NCBI GenBank assembly: GCA_037043235.1
Contig: JAWRVZ010000134.1
Coordinates: 570,501 to 634,500, forward strand
From: Rhodeus uyekii
Taxonomy: Eukaryota; Chordata; Actinopteri; Cypriniformes; Acheilognathidae
Direction: 5' to 3'
Length of the DNA stretch: 64,000 nucleotides
The translations under genes and the position numbers were made by a program. The notes under the pieces are model-generated. The model did no database searches, was not told where the DNA came from, and saw only the letters and a list, made by a program, of their open reading frames with translations. Positions 57,020-64,000 of the stretch are shown here, piece by piece. Numbering within the stretch: position 1 is the stretch's first letter; each line of letters opens with the position of its first letter.

Positions 57020-57850
57020 AGAAAGAAATGTTACATTTATATAGCGCTTTTCCAGAGCTCAAAGCGCTTCACATAGTAGGGGGAATCTCCTCAACCACCA
57101 CCAATGTGCAGCATCCACCTGGATGATGCGACGGCAGCCATATTGCGCCAGAACGCTCACCACACACCAGCTTACTGGTGGAGAGGAGACCGAGCAATGA
57201 AGCCAATTATAGTATGGGGGGGATTAGGAGGCCATGATGGACCAAGGCCAGATTTGGCCTGGACGCCGGGGTTACACCCCTACTCTTGCGAAGGACATCC
57301 TGGGATTTTTTATGACCACAGAGAGTCAAGACCTCGGTTTAACGTCTCATCCGAAAGACGGTGCTTGTTGCAGTACAGTGTCCCCGTCACTACTGGGGCA
57401 TTAGGACCCACACAGACCGCAGGGTGAGCACCCCCTGCTGGCCTCCTAACACCACCACTCCTAAAGTTTGGATGCGTGTCTCTAATTCTGAAATCTTCTC
57501 TGTCAGCCTGACTATGTCCCTGCATTTATCACATGTGAAGCCCTCACCTCGGTTTAACGTCTCATCCGAAAGACGGTGCTTGTTGCAGTACAATGTCCCC
57601 GTCACTATACTGGGGCATTAGGACCCACACAGACCGCAGGGTGAGCACCCCCTGCTGGCCTCCGAACACCACCACTCCTAAAGTTTGGATGCGTGTCTCT
57701 AATTCTGAAATCTTCTCTGTCAGCCTGACTATGTCCCTGCATTTATCACATGTGAAGCCCTCACTGCTGACAGAGAATGCTAAACTATACATATAACAGG
57801 CAGTGCAAGTGACAATCACAGGAGAAGATGACATGACTCACGGTATGTGT
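57020..57850 (-). mobile_element. Short LINE derivative: ORF1 start joined to 3' UTR, tandemly duplicated
   Basis: On the minus strand, a frame starting at 57834 encodes EGFTCDKCRDIVRLTEKISE and a coiled-coil-like LETRIQTL, resembling the start of a LINE ORF1 with a Cys pair. It then runs directly into sequence of the LINE 3' UTR type (GGATGAGACGTTAAACCGAG on the minus strand) that ends near TTATATAGCGCTTTTCC at 57045. The segment 57331-57545 is repeated at 57546-57763. All of ORF2 is missing. Confidence 0.65.
57331..57763. repeat. Direct tandem duplication of about 215 bases
   Basis: Units 57331-57545 and 57546-57763 are nearly identical, with a few point differences and a two-base gap (ACTACTGGGG against ACTATACTGGGG). 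The duplication joint is CCCTC/ACCTCGG. Confidence 0.92.
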
Positions 57851-60454
57851 TGACTCACTAATTGTTTGATGAAATCAGCGTAAGAAAGTGGGGGAAAGAG
57901 AGAGCGAGAGAGAGAGCACTGAATACACAGATAGAAATTAAGTAAGCTAGTGCAAAGCTGACACGTTTTAAAAGTTAACGATGTCAGTTTGATAAGATAA
58001 TAACAATTTATTTAAATAATGTAATGTATTTAGCAATGTTAACGAACGTCGAGTTAAGATCTAAAACAAAAAAAATCTATTTGATGCTACAAGCACAATC
58101 CACTCGAGAAGACAGGAAACAGCAGTGCTGAAGTTGAAACGGTCTGACTGGCTGATGACTGTAAAGCTGCTTTGAAATAATCTCAATTGTAAAAAGTGCT
58201 ATTTAAATAAAGGTGCTTTGGCTTGACTTAAATTTAACTAACTTCCATCATGCTCCATTTCAGCAGTGACTCCACTCCCACAGAAGCCCGTTTTCTCCAT
58301 CCAAGCTGTCCTGCACTACGTCTCTTTTCCATGACAAAAGTTTAATTTCTTCTCTACAGATAAAAAAGTAGGTGAACACTCTCCATATGTCTAGAAAATA
58401 ACAAAGTGGAGGATAGACTTGGAAGGCGTCATGAGTGGTGGAGGTGTGCTGGCATTTAGGGAGGGTACAAAAAGTACAATCTGCAGCTCCACGCTACTCT
58501 GAGGGAGGAATGTGATGTAGTGATGCAGTATTGATAGGATGAGGAGGAAAAAGCTCTTTTTGTGAAAAAGTATGTTATTAGCACACACACATTGCAATTG
58601 TCTCCTACAGGAACAGAGGGGAGAAATCAGAACACTTGGGGGCTGGACCACCCAAAAGCTCTTTTAGTTGCCTAGACAATTATTCGCTGGGTTTTGTTTC
58701 ATTTTTGTGATGTAATCCAAAAAAGGTTTACAGAGGCTGAGATGGCGCTGTGGCACTGTGTATTGTCTTAACTCAAATAAATGTTGACCCTTTACAATTT
58801 CGTATGATATAATTTTATTATAAAAACATAATATTTTTTTTATTCACCATAGTAAATATATTTTAATAAGCTTTACAGCTCTTAATTATGTTTACATTTT
58901 TCAAGAAGTGAAAAAAGTATCAGCTCAAATAACAGTCAGCAGACACTTTTGTAGAGTGGTTGGCTCAGAGAGGACCTCATGACCCCACCACTGTAATTAA
59001 TACCCATCTTAGCCTTCACCTTAAATTGTCCTTCCTGTCCAGCTGCCTCAGGAACTTGTGTTTACTATGCAATAGAATGACTGGATACTGTCTTCAGGTT
59101 TAAACTCTTTCCTATTGTTCCAAACACCAAAAGGCATCTATCTTTTTGTATAGAACAGCTTAAGGCAACCAGTGCCCGATCATTTCCATGGCCCCAATAA
59201 CACATCTGGAACACATGAAAGTAAATTTAAATTCAAACGCGTTTAAAGACTTGCAATACTTATTTCTAAATACATAATTTCTATTAAATACATGAATAGA
59301 AATAAAAAAGTTAATAATGTTTATAAATGTAATTCTTTCAATTGGATGTCAGATGACATTTCCACCAACCAATAACCCTGTTAGCAGGATATCATAGGGA
59401 GAAAAAGGTCTTTCCTGTTCTTCACAATATCTTCCACATGCTACTTTCTAAATCTTACCACATGAGGACTTTAGTAGATATCACAATTGGCATATATAAG
59501 ATGTTTTACAAACCTTAAATTCAAGTGTGACTTGTCTTTCGACCTCCTTCAAAGGTAGAATTTGTCAGATTTCAGACATAGTCTATGAACAAAATAAACA
59601 ACAGGCTATTCTGTCATCATCTGTGTCTTTATGTTTGGACAGCTGAACTGCAGGTTTTCAACCTATGGATTTTACCTTTGCTGTGCATGAGCTCATGGCT
59701 GCAGATGGTGCTGTTGTTGTGGTTGGCTTTAAGGCTGAGAGAAACTGAACACAGTAGCCTGTGCAAGAGCCGTCTCCGTCTCCATCATGCTCCTTCTTCA
59801 GTCATCTGTTTCAGCACACAAAACCAGAGGGTTTTAGTGCCGATGTGCTAGAGTCACAGCAGGTGAATTCTCTGTGTGTTTGTACAAAATTTTGTTAACA
59901 AGGACACATAAATGTTCGGCACCCATATGATATTTTAATAACAAAGTTCAGGGGGAATGCGTTCAAATGATCTGTCCAAGCATGAGACAGTTTTCAACAT
60001 CCCTCCACCACCCCATCTACTCACACTGACCTGGTTACTATCCTAAGCATAGATACGAGGGGAGTACTTTGGGTTCGGGCCAAAATACCAAGCTTGGAGT
60101 CCTCTCCTCAAGACTGCACACTAAATATGCACACTAATTTATCTGATTATTTGTAAATGTGAACTTGTGACCTATATCTTTCCTGCATCACTCTATTTCC
60201 CACTTGTTCTCTGCATACAATCCAGGAGAAAGTGACACGTAAAAAAATATTATTTTAAGTGATTTTTAAAACAACAGACCAACATACATCTCTGTATGGG
60301 CAAAACAAAACATATCTGTAGAGTGAGTTCATGATATAGTTTATCTTTATATGCAAAGGTAATCGTTTATGTGCATCTGGTATGCAAAATCTTCATATTG
60401 GATTGGATAAGTTGTGTGTGAGTGTGTATATCACACGCTTTTTGCGCAAATATG
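57851..60454. other. No assigned gene; one L2-type tail
   Basis: At 58140-58235 a plus-strand L2-type tail (AAGCTGCTTTGAAATAATCT ... AATAAAGGTGCTTTGGCTTG) is present. The rest has no recognised domain. The open frame at 59585-59851 has no motif. Confidence 0.4.
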
Positions 60455-60540
60455 ACGTCAAGTCAAGTCAAGTCACCTTTATTTATATAGCTCTTTTTAC
60501 AATGTAGATTGTTTCAAAGCAGCTTTACAGGAAAAACAAT
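60455..60540 (-). repeat. L2-type LINE 3' end
   Basis: AAGTCAAGTCACCTTTATTT, TATATAGCTCTTTTTACAAT and GTTTCAAAGCAGCTTTACAG are the inverse of the tails at 42880 and 58160. Confidence 0.65.
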
Positions 60541-62708
60541 ATAAAGACGTGTGTTAAACAATATAAAGACGTGTGTTAAAAAGTTATGTAATATATGTAC
60601 GCTTAAAAAAAGTGTGTATCGAATACATGTAAAGGTAATTTCTACATATAAAGAGCATGCAAATTGAAAGCCTGAGCTTGTAACTATACATACAAAAAAA
60701 ATTGCCAAACGTAAAGCAAAACAAAAAGGTCTTATTTACCAGGCAAACTGAGGAAAAGAGCAAAGGTGAAACAAGTTATTCCATGCCTGTTCATGTTTAC
60801 ATTTTCCACATTTACCAAACCTCAACTTTAATGCTCACAAAGAACAGACCAAGAGAGACACAAACAGAAGAGAACGATATAGTAAGGCCCACAAAAAGAG
60901 ATCAGCAGAGTGGAAAGCTTGAGCCAGAGTAATCCTTGCTTCATTTACCAGTTTTAACTGATTTGGATTAATGCTTTAATTGTGAACCACACACAAACCA
61001 TGAACATCTGCAGCCAATAGCGAGAGGACACGAGCAGGGCCAAAACAAACCTCTAGTGAATCGAACCACCAGGTCCCTGCAAGAATTCATGGGCATTGAA
61101 AAAAATCATGTTGAGTGCAGAGCAGACTTAATGATACTGTATTGACAATGTGTTTTTGGGCTGCAATTCATTTGCCAAACCACAATTAGTGGTTAGCACA
61201 CAACCAGACACAAACAGGCTCTCACTGTATTATTGAGGTACATTAAGGTACCATCACCCAAATAAGTGCTACTATGTTTAAACATTTTAACTCAATTAAA
61301 ACTGAAGAAGGTACTATTACACAGGGGAAATGGTTCAGTGTTTGCATGTTTATCAACTTGAATGGTGCTGTGACTAGCAAAAAAGGTGGCAGCGTTCAGA
61401 AGTTCAGAAGTTTTCAAGCACTATTTGGTGCAAACTTCTTCACTTGAGACATCACTATTAGTCTTTGACTGTTTATGGTCACAAACCTGCTGCTTTCATG
61501 CAGATGTATATGGTCAAAACCTTACTGGTTAAATGTACTCCTTTTAAGAAGTTAATTTTGTTCAAATTTTTTTTTGCAAAATCATCATCAAATGAGTCTG
61601 CGCACAGAATTCTGTGGTTTTATCCATTCACTGTGGTTCATTTATGCATTTGTCAGAGACTTTTATCCAAAGCTACTTTTTTCCATGCTCAGTTTTTCAA
61701 TACTGGGACCCTAGATCTAGTCTAATTCATGGTACAGGACAGCTTAGATATCTTAAGAGCAGAACTACCAGGTGATACCATGACACCTCAGCTAGGTCTA
61801 TAGGTTTCATCGAACTGCCTAACCGGGCTACAGTTCAGAATTATGAAGTAGCTTTTGTACACTTAAAGCCCTTTCACACAGAGCGAAATTAATCGACGAT
61901 GAACAGAACATTCACACTGAGCGTGAAACGATTGATTGCCTTCAGCTAATTCACACCTGCATGATTGGTGGCGCTGAATGAGAATAATTAGAAAAAAAAA
62001 AAAATTCCATATAAAAAATGGATTGGAAACAGACACAGAAATAAAAGAGGGATTAGAGAGGGCGACTGCAAGCTAATCTAAAGACTAATGTTGCTCAGCT
62101 GACTTAAAAATATAACAAAGTTTGCTTTTTTCATTCTTCGAAACATTGCTCTGGATTGGAACATCCTGGACACTGCTATCGAGCTTGCAGCTCATGCTGT
62201 CTTCAGAGCAGATAGAACGAGTCATCCAGTGAGAGCAGAGGATGAGGACATTGTATTTATACAAACAACAGCTGCTGTGCATGCCACGTTTAAAGACAGT
62301 CACTGCTTTCTGGATATAGATTACATGATGGTACAGTGCAAACTTTTCTATTTCCCCAATGGAGTTTACTATTACAACTGACTACACCTCAAGATAACAT
62401 TAGGGTGGCCATTAGCTAGTATCTTTTAGCACAACCAGACATTATAACTCTAGCAGGAGGAGGAGACTTAAATCATGCAAAGTTGAATTCTGTTGTCTCC
62501 AAACTTTATAAGTTCCACATACATTCAAAGCTATTCCTTTGCCACATTTGAGACTCTCAGATCATCTGTATGTTTTTCATGATCCCAGTATCACTCAGCT
62601 GCAGACAGAGACCAAGCATTAAGAAGGTATGGACTTAGGAAGCCACCTCTGTCATATATAAACTTTTGCACTGAAAATGTGCAAAATTGTCGAAAACAAC
62701 AGATCAAC
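60541..62708. other. No assigned gene; small SINE tail
   Basis: At 61640-61685 CATTTATGCATTTGTCAGAG and TTTTATCCAAAGC match the SINE tail seen at 43525. A direct 23-base repeat is at 60540-60580. The rest is unassigned. Confidence 0.4.
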
Positions 62709-62949
62709 TGTCACTGTTTGAGATTGTTTGTATTTTGTTTTCCCCTGCCTCTTGTTAGTCCTATTGACTCGTCTCTTTGATTAGTTCATTGTGTATTTAT
62801 CCCTGTGTTAATGTTAATGTCCATGTTAAGTTGCGATCGTGAAATGTTGCTTGTAGTGCTTCTATCTTCCTAGTCGCCTAAGTTTTGACATTAAAGGATT
62901 GTTATCTCCAAGCTACTTTGTCTTTGTGCTGTTTCTAAACATGCTGACA
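62709..62949 (+). repeat. Probable LTR of a lost retrotransposon
   Basis: It starts TGTCACTGTTTGAG and ends AACATGCTGACA, so the termini are TGTCA...TGACA. ATTAAAGG near 62892 may be a polyadenylation signal. The sequence after it, GAAGTACGGACC, resembles the start of an internal region after an LTR (as at 30837). No second LTR or duplication was found. Confidence 0.5.
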
Positions 62950-64000
62950 GAAGTACGGACCCAAAACAGAAAATGTTTTAAGCAGCAGTGCAGATGTAAT
63001 CCCTCGACCAACTAGAAGGAAGCCTTGAGGATGATGTAGCAAGTTAACTCAAGGGAAATATGAATAATTAATCATTACGCATTATACTTAATTACAAATA
63101 TTTGATAGTATTGATCATCTATCAACTTTTTAGAATGGATATTTTCCGTGGTCACACAAAAATAACTTTCTTAGCTTGTAGTTATGATCACAATTGTTAA
63201 GGTGACATTGCTGTATAAGCAAACCAAATTCAACTTGCAAGAAGCTTGTTTGTATTGTGCACAAAGTTTTATTTACTAAATCATGAACACATAACTAATC
63301 TAAAAAAAAAAAAAAAAACACAGACACCAAACACGCATACATGGAAAATGATCAAGTGAAAGTGGATGAAACCTGATTGTCATTGTAAATGGAAATAAAC
63401 AAAATACACTGGGAAAGAAAACACTTTCCCCACCACAAAACCCCAAACTACATTTCCCATACTTCCTGGCAGATGGTATAAATTACCATCAGGAAATTGC
63501 CACGCCCTTTTTACAACAGGCCCTTTCCTGCAGCCGTGGAACCTGGTAGAAATATGGGTAAGACACATAATCAAACAATAAAACAAACATGTTAGACCCC
63601 TACCTTGTGTAACTGTTGTGTTATTCCCTCACTAGCGTGCACTCTAGTCAGGGATTATTGATGCTGTGACTCTTAGATAGAATAGATGCGCATCAAGAGA
63701 CAGCACCTCTTCAACACACATTTCAGGGCAGCAAACACATTAAAAAACAATAACAAACTTATCATATACATACACATGAAAAATATATACACTGGCCCCG
63801 TTGCCAAGTGTGGCCTTAGCCATCACACGGATACAGGAACAGGAAATGAAACTTCTGGAAAAAGTCATTTAAACACCATGGTAAGAATTATCAGCTTATA
63901 ACAGCAGTTCATTAAATGTATGAATCAGGCAGTGTCCATTTGCATTTGAAGCCGTCGCTGAAGTCTTGAAGAAGGATTCAGTGATTATGTGAAGTTCTGT
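62950..64000. other. No assigned gene
   Basis: AT-rich sequence with an A-run near 63302-63318. No domain or repeat boundary recognised. Confidence 0.4.

Noticed and set aside
59585..59851. Open frame of 88 codons with hydrophobic stretch
   Set aside because: No known domain, no splice or promoter context, and composition fits chance.
61850..62000. Possible MITE start around CCCTTTCACACAGAGCG
   Set aside because: The phrase resembles some transposon ends, but no partner end or duplication was found.

Overview
This is AT-rich vertebrate DNA that I read as intergenic or intronic sequence from a teleost, most probably a cyprinid (carp, goldfish or barbel type). The evidence is the repeat content: two DIRS-type tyrosine-recombinase retrotransposons, several CR1/L2-group LINEs, a Ty3/gypsy element with Gmr1-like domain order, a chromodomain gypsy of the sushi/Mart type, several hAT elements, a Tc1-like element, a Tigger-like element, a HARBI1-type element and tRNA-derived SINEs. 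I found no intact host gene, no rRNA or tRNA gene and no CRISPR. The only host-like coding hints are two weak exon candidates (985-1193 and 38665-38791).

Layout. 1-2800: Tigger-like element, an exon-like stretch with a zinc-finger-like motif, an L2-like repeat split by a LINE insertion, and a second LINE fragment. 2926-8488: DIRS element 1 on the minus strand (gag remnant, RT end, RNase H, tyrosine recombinase), split by a 5'-truncated LINE with an almost intact reverse transcriptase. 8490-14340: mostly unassigned sequence with a gypsy RNase H remnant and a possible hAT-like element. 14346-17017: a three-level nest, hAT inside hAT inside a solo LTR, each level with a perfect target duplication. 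18190-33180: a continuous retroelement pile: Tc1-like element, Gmr1-like gypsy, gypsy integrase broken by a solo LTR and a hAT, an L2 LINE broken by another solo LTR, and a sushi-like gypsy with a large internal deletion. 33250-35720: LINE fragment and HARBI1-type transposase remnant. 36340-47400: sparser, with LTR-like repeats, a clean solo LTR, three SINE copies and quieter sequence that could be host regulatory DNA. 48181-53795: DIRS element 2, which keeps its ends, internal complementary region and gag, but carries GC-rich tandem repeats and a hAT where RT, RNase H and recombinase should be. 54500-64000: LTR-like and LINE-derived repeats, a short LINE derivative with a tandem duplication, one more LTR, and unassigned sequence.

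Function. Almost everything is decayed mobile DNA. Target duplications and interruptions give a relative order of insertions in several places. The points most worth checking are an 85-base antisense copy of integrase coding sequence lodged in the LTR of the same element, the hairpin-bearing higher-order repeat in DIRS element 2, the integrase-before-RT gypsy, and a short copy of the DIRS end-to-end junction inside a hAT.
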